From Bacteroidetes bacterium UKL13-3 (GTDB lineage: Bacteria; Bacteroidota; Bacteroidia; UKL13-3), in the NCBI GenBank assembly GCA_001602415.1, contig CP012155.1, forward strand, positions 186,001 to 250,000: a stretch of DNA of 64,000 bases. The letters run 5' to 3'. Positions 1 through 8,335 of this stretch are shown piece after piece; position 1 is the first letter of the stretch, and each line of letters starts with the position of its first letter. The notes beneath the pieces are model-generated. The model was not told the origin of the DNA. It saw only the letters and a program-made list of their open reading frames with translations, and did no database searches. The position numbers and the translations under genes are program-made.

Positions 1-1251
1 CTGATCACGCGGTTGTTGGTTATCACGCGGTTGCTGCGGACCACGGTTTTGCTGTGGTTTATTGTTGTTATTATTTTCGTTACGAGGTTCTGCCGGTTTT
101 GTATTGGCTGTATTTTCACTCCCACGATTATTGTTTGCGCGGTTTGTAGTGTTTCTGCTTTTATTTTTAGTATTACGATTTTTGTTCTTACTGCGCTCAT
201 CCAATCGGGTTAAGCTCTCCGTTCCCATATCGTTTTTAAACTCAAACTCTACAACCTTTGGTACAATTTTTCTAATTTCAAGTTCTGGTTTTTCGCCACG
301 CTTGTTCGCTTCACGGTATTCTTTTACTTTTTTAACATCAAGGCTTACCCATTCACCACCAATCATATCCAATGGCATAAACCACATCATTTTTTTGAGG
401 ATATCGGTTTTTACCAATTTGTATGCGCCACTTGTAAACTCCAAACGCATATTATCTTCTTCTGGAAACTCTTTCCAAGCTTCCATATAGGTATCTAACT
501 CAAAGTTAAGGCAGCATTTTAAGCGCCCACACTGACCCGAAAGTTTCAACGGATTCAGTGATAAATTTTGGTATCGGGCGGCATTGGTTTGTACCAACTT
601 AAAATCGGTTAACCAAGTTGAACAACATAATTCCCGTCCACACGAACCAATAGCACCCAAACGACCAGCCTCTTGGCGGTAACCTATTTGACGCATTTCT
701 ACACGCACTTTAAACGAGTCGGCTAGTTTGCGAATAAGTTCACGAAAATCAACACGATCCTCGGCAGTGTAATAAAATGTAGCTTTTCGTCTATCACCTT
801 GGTATTCTACATCACTCAACTTCATACTCAAGCCCAGTTCCATCGAAATGCTTCGGGCTTTGTACATGGTTGGTATTTCAAGTTCCTTGTTTTCTTTGTG
901 GCGAGCCACATCAGCATCAGTTGCTCTGCGCATAATCTTCCTAAATTCCCCATCTTCGGCTAAACCTGCTTTGCGCAATTGCAATTTGCACATCTCACCT
1001 TTGGTGGCAACATGGCCAATATCATATCCGTTTTCCATCTCTACCACCACCATGTCGCCAAGGGTAATGTCGAGGTTATTGGTGTTTTTGTAAAACTCTT
1101 TGCGTGTGCCTTTGAATCGGATTTCTACCACGTCAAAAGCTTTCATATATGCAGGCATCTCCATGATGCCCAACCAATCATATGTATTTAATTTGCTGCA
1201 TCCACCGGTACTACATCCGCCCGATGAACAGCCTCCTGATCCACATCCCAT
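1..1251 (-). CDS. ricT: PSP1/RicT family protein (3' end outside window)
   Basis: Reading on the minus strand from an ATG at 1251 gives 417 codons with no stop, so the C-terminus lies beyond the window. Residues 2-20 are a Gly/Ser/Cys tract (MGCGSGGCSSGGCSTGGCSK). The PSP1 domain follows, with conserved cysteines in GSCGRELCC (about 202-210) and LSGQCGRLKCC. The tail (from about residue 330) is low-complexity, rich in Asn, Gln, Arg and Lys. RicT/YaaT proteins of Firmicutes act with RicA and RicF, bind Fe-S clusters and affect RNA maturation; no RicA or RicF is visible here. It lies downstream of holB on the same strand, an order also known from Bacillus. The family call is firm; the role in Bacteroidota is inferred. 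Confidence 0.9.
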   Translation of the reverse strand, partial: MGCGSGGCSSGGCSTGGCSKLNTYDWLGIMEMPAYMKAFDVVEIRFKGTRKEFYKNTNNLDITLGDMVVVEMENGYDIGHVATKGEMCKLQLRKAGLAEDGEFRKIMRRATDADVARHKENKELEIPTMYKARSISMELGLSMKLSDVEYQGDRRKATFYYTAEDRVDFRELIRKLADSFKVRVEMRQIGYRQEAGRLGAIGSCGRELCCSTWLTDFKLVQTNAARYQNLSLNPLKLSGQCGRLKCCLNFELDTYMEAWKEFPEEDNMRLEFTSGAYKLVKTDILKKMMWFMPLDMIGGEWVSLDVKKVKEYREANKRGEKPELEIRKIVPKVVEFEFKNDMGTESLTRLDERSKNKNRNTKNKSRNTTNRANNNRGSENTANTKPAEPRNENNNNNKPQQNRGPQQPRDNQQPRDQ

Positions 1252-1331
1252 CTTTGTTTTTATATATTATTATCACCAGGATACTACCTGAATGATGACG
1301 GTTAAAAAATAGTTATATCGTTTAGGTAAGC

Positions 1332-2450
1332 TTAACGTTGCTTATTCAAACGGGAGCCAATATACAAAGAAAGATTTAAAAAGGTAATTTTAAGGTCGGC
1401 ATTGCGCTCTATATGAAAAGTGGCCTCATTAAGTGCCTTGGTGATATCGGGCAAATTGTCGCCATTCATAGTAAAAGCAAACTTTTGCATGAAGTCTTTT
1501 TCCTCGGCACTCAGTTTAATTAAGGATGGATCGGCATAGTGAAACAAAAATACCGAACGTAACATATGAAGCGAGTAGCCGATAAAACTCTTAATAAATT
1601 CTCTACCTGTTCCGGTAATTTTGGCAAGACATTTATCCAAATCCTCAACTTTATTTCCGTAGCAAGCGCGCATCCACTCGGCAAACAGGTTGTGATAATC
1701 CGACCGGCCGGCTTCAATTAACGTAAGAGCCATGCTCAAATTTCCCTCCGATATTCGGGCAAGGGTGTAAGCTTCCGATTCGGAAACTTGGTAATCTTTG
1801 ATTAAGGCTTGCGCTACATCTACATCTTGTAACTTATGTACCCGTACAATTTGTGTACGTGATAAAATAGTAGCAATTACCTTATCTGCATCCTGAGCTA
1901 CCAATAAAATTAAGGTTTGTGGAGGTGGCTCTTCCAATAATTTAAGGATGATGTTTCCTTCCAAACGCAAATATTCGGGAAGCCAGATAACAACTGTTTT
2001 GTATTTGGCTTCATAAGATTTGAGTCCAAGTTTGCGAATGATGTCTCTACATTCTTCGGCAGTGATGTTGCCTTGTTTTTTGCCCTCACCATCCAGTTTA
2101 AGCAACCATTGCAACTCCGAAATATAAGGATTACTCACGAATGCTTCGCGCCATTCCTGGATAAAATCGTTGCTCAGTTTTTTCTTTTCAACGGCAATGG
2201 TGGGGAAGGTAAAATGTAAATCAGGGTGAATAAGCTTCGCAAATTTTATGCACGAGGAACATTGGCCGCAACTATCCGTTTCGGTGGGTTGGAGGCAATT
2301 AATGTATTGCGAATAGGCAATAGCCAAGGGCAATGTTCCCGAACCCTCAGGGCCCAAAAACAATTGCGCATGACTGATACGCCCGCTATTTGCCGTTTGT
2401 ATCAGCTTTTGTTTGAGCTGTTCTTGTCCGTATATGTCTTTGAATTGCAT
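1332..2450 (-). CDS. holB: DNA polymerase III subunit delta'
   Basis: The 372-residue product belongs to the clamp-loader AAA+ family. It opens with the typical YGQEQLKQKL...RISHAQLFLGPEGSG segment. The P-loop position reads GPEGSGTL, so the catalytic Lys of a Walker A motif is missing, as expected for delta' which does not hydrolyse ATP. A zinc module follows (C-x8-C-x2-C-x2-C, about residues 51-66). The sensor/SRC region is kept as LLEEPPPQTLILLVA...ILSRTQ. It would load the sliding clamp together with DnaX and HolA. The gene ends 80 bases before ricT and is probably co-transcribed with it. Confidence 0.93.
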   Translation of the reverse strand: MQFKDIYGQEQLKQKLIQTANSGRISHAQLFLGPEGSGTLPLAIAYSQYINCLQPTETDSCGQCSSCIKFAKLIHPDLHFTFPTIAVEKKKLSNDFIQEWREAFVSNPYISELQWLLKLDGEGKKQGNITAEECRDIIRKLGLKSYEAKYKTVVIWLPEYLRLEGNIILKLLEEPPPQTLILLVAQDADKVIATILSRTQIVRVHKLQDVDVAQALIKDYQVSESEAYTLARISEGNLSMALTLIEAGRSDYHNLFAEWMRACYGNKVEDLDKCLAKITGTGREFIKSFIGYSLHMLRSVFLFHYADPSLIKLSAEEKDFMQKFAFTMNGDNLPDITKALNEATFHIERNADLKITFLNLSLYIGSRLNKQR

Positions 2451-2473
2451 GAAACCGCTAAAATAGCGTGAAA

Positions 2474-2608
2474 AATTCGAATATTTAATGTAGAAATTCG
2501 AAATTAAAATTCGAAGAAATAGTCAAAATACCCATTCAACATTTCCAATCATTCATCTGAGGGATAGGAGTTGATATTGGATTCGAATTTTGAAATTGAA
2601 AATTAGTT
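2474..2608. repeat. Intergenic cluster of TTCGAA-centred degenerate repeats
   Basis: The gap between holB and the flavin oxidoreductase contains four TTCGAA cores (2476, 2497, 2510 and 2582) in AT-rich surroundings. The last one continues as TTCGAAT TTTGAAA TTGAAAA, a 7-base period. It resembles the arrays inside hisS and hutH. No gene is visible in this stretch. Confidence 0.5.
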
Positions 2609-2611
2609 CAG

Positions 2612-4069
2612 TTATTCATTGCTCAATCCGGCTGCGGTAATGGTTGAACGCTCTTGATAATTATCGTAATCCGTATTGATATCCCACAAGTTGTGGCCTG
2701 CATTGTTTACAATATTATCGGCTGCCAATAATCCCATTAAAATACTATGATCTTGATTGTTGTATTTAAAAGCTCCGTAACGTCCAATTACACTCAATCC
2801 ATTAATACCACTTAAGTAGTTTTCAATGGGTTTAAGTATATCCTTATAATTATTGCTGTAAACAGGATAACAACGCGGGATTTTGTATACATGCCCTTCC
2901 ATAATAGGAGCGCCTTTGTTTAAACCAGTTTTAATTAATTCTTTCTTCCCAAGCTCAATTAACTCTGCATCACTCATATTCCACATTGCATCTTCATCGT
3001 AGCACCAATATTCCATAGCCACAATGGTTGTTTCTTTTCCCATTGTAATTTCGGGAACATAGTTGCGGAAATTGGAGATACGTCCGGTTTCAACATCTGC
3101 CGAGTGAACGTACAACCAGTTATCAGGGAACAAATCTTTCCCATCAATATGCAGGTAAACCAGGATGGTATTGCGGAAGGTAAGTTTGTTTGCAAAGTCA
3201 ACAATTTGTTGCGGAATGCCCGGTAATTGTTTCACCATAACGGTAAATGGCATGGTGGAAACTACATGGTCGTAATGAATTACTTCTCCGCTCATTAATT
3301 CAATAGCGTTTGCTGTGTCACCTTCTTTCAATACACGTTTTACTGGCGAATTGCATAGCACTTTTCCGCCATTCGCATCAACAAATGTTTGCATGCGTTC
3401 GTAAATCATACCTGTTCCACCGGTAGGATATGCAAATTGATCGACCAATGTTTTATGTTTGGTTCCACCTATACCCAATGCACTTTTCATGGCTTCTCCA
3501 AGCGAGAATTTTTTGATGCGTTGAGCGGCAAAATCGGCATCCAACTCATTACACTTTATACCCCACAATTTCTCGGTATAGGTTTTAAAAAATATCTCGT
3601 ACAAACTTTTTCCAAAACGATTGGTTACCCAGCTTTCAAATGTTCCATCTTGTTTGGTGGGAAATAGTTTTTCTTTGAAATAACTCAATACGCAAACTGC
3701 CGAGGTAAACAAGCCCAATTTGCTCAAAGCATCAAAGGCTTTTACGGGGTAGAAGTAAAAATTGTTTTTATAGTAGATACGTGTTAAGCGGTCCACCATA
3801 CGGTAATCCCTACCTGCCACTTCGAGCCACAATTTATTTACACGGGTATCATCGCTAAAAAAACGATGCGGACCTAAATCTACTTTTTGTCCCCACAAAT
3901 CCAGTGTTTTAGCCAATCCACCTACTTGTGGTGCGGCTTCATATAAGTGAACTTCAACGCCTTGCTTGGCTAATTTATAAGCACAGGTAATGCCAGCAGG
4001 TCCTGCACCAATTACAGCTACGCGTTTTGTTTGCTTGGTTGTATTCATAAAATCACGCAAGGATAACAT
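2612..4069 (-). CDS. FAD-dependent oxidoreductase, UDP-galactopyranose mutase/protoporphyrinogen oxidase-like
   Basis: The 485-residue protein starts with a Rossmann dinucleotide motif (AVIGAGPAGITCAYKLAK, about residues 18-35), followed by YEAAPQVGGLAKT, typical of the amine-oxidase/UGM flavoprotein fold. It has no signal peptide and is probably cytosolic. ATG codons at 4069 and 4048 are both possible; the upstream one has the A-rich leader common in this phylum. It is divergent from the membrane glycosyltransferase gene at 4274, with a 204-base shared intergenic region, so a role in surface sugar metabolism is plausible but unproven. The substrate cannot be read from sequence; a UGM-like mutase or an unrelated flavin oxidase are both possible. 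Confidence 0.8.
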   Translation of the reverse strand: MLSLRDFMNTTKQTKRVAVIGAGPAGITCAYKLAKQGVEVHLYEAAPQVGGLAKTLDLWGQKVDLGPHRFFSDDTRVNKLWLEVAGRDYRMVDRLTRIYYKNNFYFYPVKAFDALSKLGLFTSAVCVLSYFKEKLFPTKQDGTFESWVTNRFGKSLYEIFFKTYTEKLWGIKCNELDADFAAQRIKKFSLGEAMKSALGIGGTKHKTLVDQFAYPTGGTGMIYERMQTFVDANGGKVLCNSPVKRVLKEGDTANAIELMSGEVIHYDHVVSTMPFTVMVKQLPGIPQQIVDFANKLTFRNTILVYLHIDGKDLFPDNWLYVHSADVETGRISNFRNYVPEITMGKETTIVAMEYWCYDEDAMWNMSDAELIELGKKELIKTGLNKGAPIMEGHVYKIPRCYPVYSNNYKDILKPIENYLSGINGLSVIGRYGAFKYNNQDHSILMGLLAADNIVNNAGHNLWDINTDYDNYQERSTITAAGLSNE

Positions 4070-4199
4070 AATTTTTCAAATGCATCAACTGTAAACAAAG
4101 AAGGCTATTGGGTGTAATTAACAGTAAAATAGATTATTAGCTAAAATGTGTAGAATTGTATCGGCCAAAGGTTAACAATACCATAAAACAGAAATGGTG

Positions 4200-4226
4200 T
4201 TGCTTACGTCCTTTTTTATAGTTTCG
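4200..4226 (+). promoter_or_regulatory. Candidate Bacteroidota-type promoter for the glycosyltransferase gene
   Basis: TTG at 4200-4202, then 16 bases, then TAGTTTCG at 4219-4226. This is one base off the phylum consensus -7 element TAnnTTTG, with acceptable spacing. It would start transcription about 40 bases before the ATG at 4274. Confidence 0.35.
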
Positions 4227-4273
4227 TTACCAAATTTTAGTTTATCAGCTAAAAGCGAAAAGTTATTTTGAAG

Positions 4274-7231
4274 ATGAAAAAGCAGAAACAACCTAACATC
4301 CAAGCCGAACCCCAAGTTATTTCTTCCAACGATTTATTATGTGTGGTGCATGCTAACGCAAACAACATTGAGTTTATCGGTAAAAATATTGCCTCAGTTA
4401 TAAACCGAGCGAAGGGTGAAGTAGAACTGGTAATTGTGAGTAAACTAAAGATTGCTGGTTTGTTAGAGCAAAAGGATATTGCCGAATTGGTTACAAAAAA
4501 TCGTTGCAATGCAGTGTTGTATGGAGATGAATTATTAGCCACAATAGAAGGCAGTAAAGCACAATGGATATATGTTGCTGGCGAAACGAGTTTGAATATT
4601 TCTTCGGTGATACATTCGTTTCAATTCAATAAAAAAGTAATTACGGAAATAGGTGTGTATGTTGGCGAGTTCAATAAACAATCGGGACCGTTGCAAACAC
4701 CTTTTGCTGTTAAAGCTAAAAAGTGGGGGTATAATTTTTGGGGACAATTATTCATGCCACTTCCTATAAAAGACTACACACATAATTTTGTATTTTTTGA
4801 TAAACAAACGGTAGCGCAATATTTCTCGTCAACATATACCAACCAATTATCTTTGTTGTGTAAGGCAGCATACGAATCCGTTCCGTTTCATAACTATACA
4901 CTCACACAAAAAGAAAATGTACCCACTTTCAATCGGTTAGGAAGCATTGTTAAAACAGGCATAACATCTCGTTACAATTGGTTTGTTGGAGAGGCATTCA
5001 ACAAACCACACACAACCTCCAGCTCGGGCAATCATCCTTTTACACGATTGGCTTTTTTATTGGTTGTATTGGCAGCTTTGATTTTGTTGCCTCGTTTAAG
5101 TTTTGATTACGGTATTAGCTGGGATGCTAAGCGACACAATATTTATGGTTATGATATGCTTAAATATTTTGAAACCGATGGTGAGGATAAAGCTGCGTTA
5201 AGCGAAACATCGAGCATGCAGGAGTTTAGGTATTATGGAGAGCATTTTAATGTTATTTCGGCATGGCTCAATACGCATGTGAAACTTTGGGGGGAATTTG
5301 AAACGCGTCATTTCTTAAACGCTTTATATGGTTTTTTAGCAATGTTGTTTGCCGCATTGGCCGCTAAAGAAATAGGTTCGTGGCGAAGCGGTTTAATCGC
5401 TTTTGTACTCATATTTTTGAGTCCGGTATTTTTTGGGCATAGCATGAACAACCCAACAGATATTCCATTTGCAGCAGGTTGTGCCATGGCATTTTATTAC
5501 CTCATTAAGGTGCTTAAAAATTTACCATCACCTAAATTTACGTATTTGTTATGGTGCGGTGCAGGTATTGGTATGGCTATTGGTTCGCGTATTGGTGGTA
5601 TTGTGTTTTATGCCTACACGGGTTTGTTTATGGCTATCAATTTAATTTGGTATGCGCGTAAAAATAGTTTTGCCGAAGCTACAAAGCTATTGTTCCCTTA
5701 TTTTATTGCAGGAACAACGATTGTATTGGTCGCTCATTTTGTGGGCATATCGTTGTGGCCATTCGGACAAGAAGCCATCATGTCGAATTGGCTTGTGGCC
5801 CTCAAAAAATCAACCAGCGCAGAGTTCTTTACATACAACCATGAGTTGTTTGAAGGTGCGCGAATGTATATGGCCAATGTGCCGTGGTATTATTTACCAA
5901 AGTTTATCATCATCAATGCTCCCTTATCGGTATTGGTTGGTTTTGTGTTGTTGTTGGTATTGTTTTTTACATGGAAGAAAAATTTTGCAACAACCTATCC
6001 ATACTTATTGGCTGTATTGTTCGTATTTATTTTTCCAATTGTGTATGCCGAAGTTCAAAGCATGTATTATTACAATGGATGGCGCCACTATATGTTTACC
6101 TATCCACCAATGATTGTGCTTACGGCATTGGGTTGGGAGTCGTTATTTAGGTTGAGCAAAAACACAATTATACATGTTGTGGTAAGTGTTGTGTTGCTTG
6201 GTTTTGTATCGTTACCTGCCATGTGGATGGTAAAAAACCATCCGAATGAAGTTGTGTATTATAATGAACTTGTTGGTGGAACAAAAGGTGCGTATGGCAA
6301 TTATGAAATGGATTATTATTCCAACTCGTGCAGGGATGCAGCCGAGTGGATTGCCAACCAACACCCAACGGGAAAACTTGTTGTGGCTATAAATAATGAA
6401 CCGCTAACAGGAGCATATTACGCGCAAAAAATTAATCCCGATATTCAATTTCAATGGGTGCGCGAATATGAAGAAGGAAAACCATTTTGGGATTATGCCA
6501 TTTACACCTCACGTACCTATTCAAAAAATGAGTTATTGAATGCAGGTTTCCCGCCAAAAGGAACCGTTTACGAGGTAAAAGCCGATGGTGTTCCAATATG
6601 TGTTGTGGTAAAGCGTGATGAATATTTTATGCCGCTAGGGTATAAAGCCATTGAAGCCAATCAGGCAGATTCAGCTATTTATTATTTTACTAAAGCAAGC
6701 GAGTGGAACCCGATGGATGAAGAAGCTTTTCGGATGAAAGGAATGGCATTGTTTGTTGCCCAAAAGTTTGATTCGGCTATTATTGCCTTAAATGAATCAA
6801 TAAGGATTTTCCCCGAAAATTATGTGGCATACGATAATCTAGGTCAGGTATATAATGCCAAAAAAGAATTGGATAAAGCATTAGCGTGTTTTAAAAAATC
6901 AACGGAGTTTAAATACAATTATACCGATGCTTATTTCCATGCTGCAGGGTTGGAATACACGCGCAATAATTTTGGAGGAGCGATCATTCATTTTGAACAC
7001 GCATTAAAGCGAGGAGGAAGCAATGTTCCTCAGATATATTATTACCTAGGTTTATCATACATGAACAATAACTCGCTTAAAAAAGCAGAAGAAAATTTAA
7101 TACTGGCAGTAACGCTTGATGGTAATAATGCCATGGCATTCCGTGCATTGGCGGAGGTGTTTAACAAAGAAGGAAAAACAGATCAGGCGCAGCAATGCAT
7201 GCAAAAGTACCAATCGTTGGGCGGGCGTTAA
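4274..7231 (+). CDS. Multidomain membrane glycosyltransferase (GT39-like) with C-terminal TPR repeats
   Basis: The product is about 985 residues. Residues 1-235 look like a degenerate soluble GT2-type domain (LLCVVHANANNIEFIGKNIASVI). A membrane domain with about ten hydrophobic segments follows (about 255-660) and carries GT39-like signatures such as ISWDAKRHN and HSMNNPTDIPF. A soluble stretch leads to at least four TPR units (about 790-985). GT39-type enzymes transfer sugars from polyprenyl-phosphate donors outside the inner membrane. I chose the ATG at 4274; a TTG at 4268 would add two residues. Its stop overlaps the stop of the convergent porin gene. Acceptor and sugar are unknown. Confidence 0.82.
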   Translation: MKKQKQPNIQAEPQVISSNDLLCVVHANANNIEFIGKNIASVINRAKGEVELVIVSKLKIAGLLEQKDIAELVTKNRCNAVLYGDELLATIEGSKAQWIYVAGETSLNISSVIHSFQFNKKVITEIGVYVGEFNKQSGPLQTPFAVKAKKWGYNFWGQLFMPLPIKDYTHNFVFFDKQTVAQYFSSTYTNQLSLLCKAAYESVPFHNYTLTQKENVPTFNRLGSIVKTGITSRYNWFVGEAFNKPHTTSSSGNHPFTRLAFLLVVLAALILLPRLSFDYGISWDAKRHNIYGYDMLKYFETDGEDKAALSETSSMQEFRYYGEHFNVISAWLNTHVKLWGEFETRHFLNALYGFLAMLFAALAAKEIGSWRSGLIAFVLIFLSPVFFGHSMNNPTDIPFAAGCAMAFYYLIKVLKNLPSPKFTYLLWCGAGIGMAIGSRIGGIVFYAYTGLFMAINLIWYARKNSFAEATKLLFPYFIAGTTIVLVAHFVGISLWPFGQEAIMSNWLVALKKSTSAEFFTYNHELFEGARMYMANVPWYYLPKFIIINAPLSVLVGFVLLLVLFFTWKKNFATTYPYLLAVLFVFIFPIVYAEVQSMYYYNGWRHYMFTYPPMIVLTALGWESLFRLSKNTIIHVVVSVVLLGFVSLPAMWMVKNHPNEVVYYNELVGGTKGAYGNYEMDYYSNSCRDAAEWIANQHPTGKLVVAINNEPLTGAYYAQKINPDIQFQWVREYEEGKPFWDYAIYTSRTYSKNELLNAGFPPKGTVYEVKADGVPICVVVKRDEYFMPLGYKAIEANQADSAIYYFTKASEWNPMDEEAFRMKGMALFVAQKFDSAIIALNESIRIFPENYVAYDNLGQVYNAKKELDKALACFKKSTEFKYNYTDAYFHAAGLEYTRNNFGGAIIHFEHALKRGGSNVPQIYYYLGLSYMNNNSLKKAEENLILAVTLDGNNAMAFRALAEVFNKEGKTDQAQQCMQKYQSLGGR

Positions 7232-8295
7232 AATGCAAAAGCTACAGCGGCTGTTAGTGCCGAATAAACAGTGGTTGGATTTCCATTTGATTTCGTAAAA
7301 ATTGTTTCTTTGCTATTGTATAGTTTTCCTTCAATGCGAATGATTGTTGATGGAACAGGGAGGTAATCGATATTGAGTGAATAGCCGAACGTTTGAAAAG
7401 GTTGTTGGGTTTGGATAAGAAATTGTTGTTTATCACTGTAATATTCAATGCGCGCAGTTGCGCTCCATTTGTTTGTAAAAGCATATTTGTTTTGCACAAA
7501 TACAGTATACCAAGTACCCCAATTTGTTGATGCTAATTGTTGTTGTTTACCTATATCGAAACAAGCAGCAAGCGTATGTTTAGGTGTGCTTTGATACACA
7601 ATAAATAAATTGTGAAATACGCGCCACGATTCTGTACCACCTCTTTTTTCTAAGCCAACGTATGAGGATGAATTAAGTTGCAGTGCTGATGATGGTTTGA
7701 ATGTGAGTTGCGTTCCCAATGAAGGCATTCTTCCCAATCCTTCGATGCGCTGCCAGCCATTTAAGGCAAGTAGTGCAGTATACCATTTCTGGTTTGCAGA
7801 TGTGTAACTTAAGCGTATTCCCGTTTCGTAGTAAGGAGAGTTTTCGGAAGCTAAACTACGTGTGAGTGTGAAATTATCTTTACCAATAGGTGTTGCCAGT
7901 CCGATATGCGAAGGAAATATTCCTGCATCTAGCCAAAGTGATTTCGTTTTGGAAAGACTAACACCCAAATTCGCTTCATACAAATTACGCAATCCGTCAG
8001 GCTCTGTTGCTAAATTATACTTCACATAATTGCCCGCCATTAAACCCAAATTGGCGCGAATGGCTTTTTTTTGATAACCCACTTTGAGCAACCCAATATT
8101 AATTGAAGGTTGGTTCGTTTGTTTGTAATTGTATATAAACGAGGGTCTTTCGTTGTTAGCTGTTACATTAAAATCATGGGCATAATAAGCTTCAATATAT
8201 CCCGAAAAGGTGATGGCTGATGAGCTATCAGCTTGCGCATACACAGCATACGTTGAAAGTAAAAAAAGGGATAATAAAACGAATGAAAGTTTCAT
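7228..8295 (-). CDS. Outer-membrane beta-barrel porin (BBP2/OmpL-like)
   Basis: The start at 8295 gives a 355-residue protein with a clear signal peptide (MKLSFVLLSLFLLSTYAVYA, cut before Gln). The open frame extends to 8418, but that extension overlaps the TonB receptor gene and would bury the signal peptide. The mature part begins with FSGYIEAYYAHDFN, typical of the BBP2 porin family. It continues with alternating beta-strand patterning and ends in an aromatic residue (VAFAF), as barrels inserted by BAM do. It lies 40 bases downstream of the TonB-dependent receptor and is probably in the same transcript. The permeating solute is unknown. Confidence 0.8.
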   Translation of the reverse strand: MKLSFVLLSLFLLSTYAVYAQADSSSAITFSGYIEAYYAHDFNVTANNERPSFIYNYKQTNQPSINIGLLKVGYQKKAIRANLGLMAGNYVKYNLATEPDGLRNLYEANLGVSLSKTKSLWLDAGIFPSHIGLATPIGKDNFTLTRSLASENSPYYETGIRLSYTSANQKWYTALLALNGWQRIEGLGRMPSLGTQLTFKPSSALQLNSSSYVGLEKRGGTESWRVFHNLFIVYQSTPKHTLAACFDIGKQQQLASTNWGTWYTVFVQNKYAFTNKWSATARIEYYSDKQQFLIQTQQPFQTFGYSLNIDYLPVPSTIIRIEGKLYNSKETIFTKSNGNPTTVYSALTAAVAFAF

Positions 8296-8335
8296 CAAAT
8301 TGCAATTACTGCGCGCAAGATAAACCAAAGCACAA

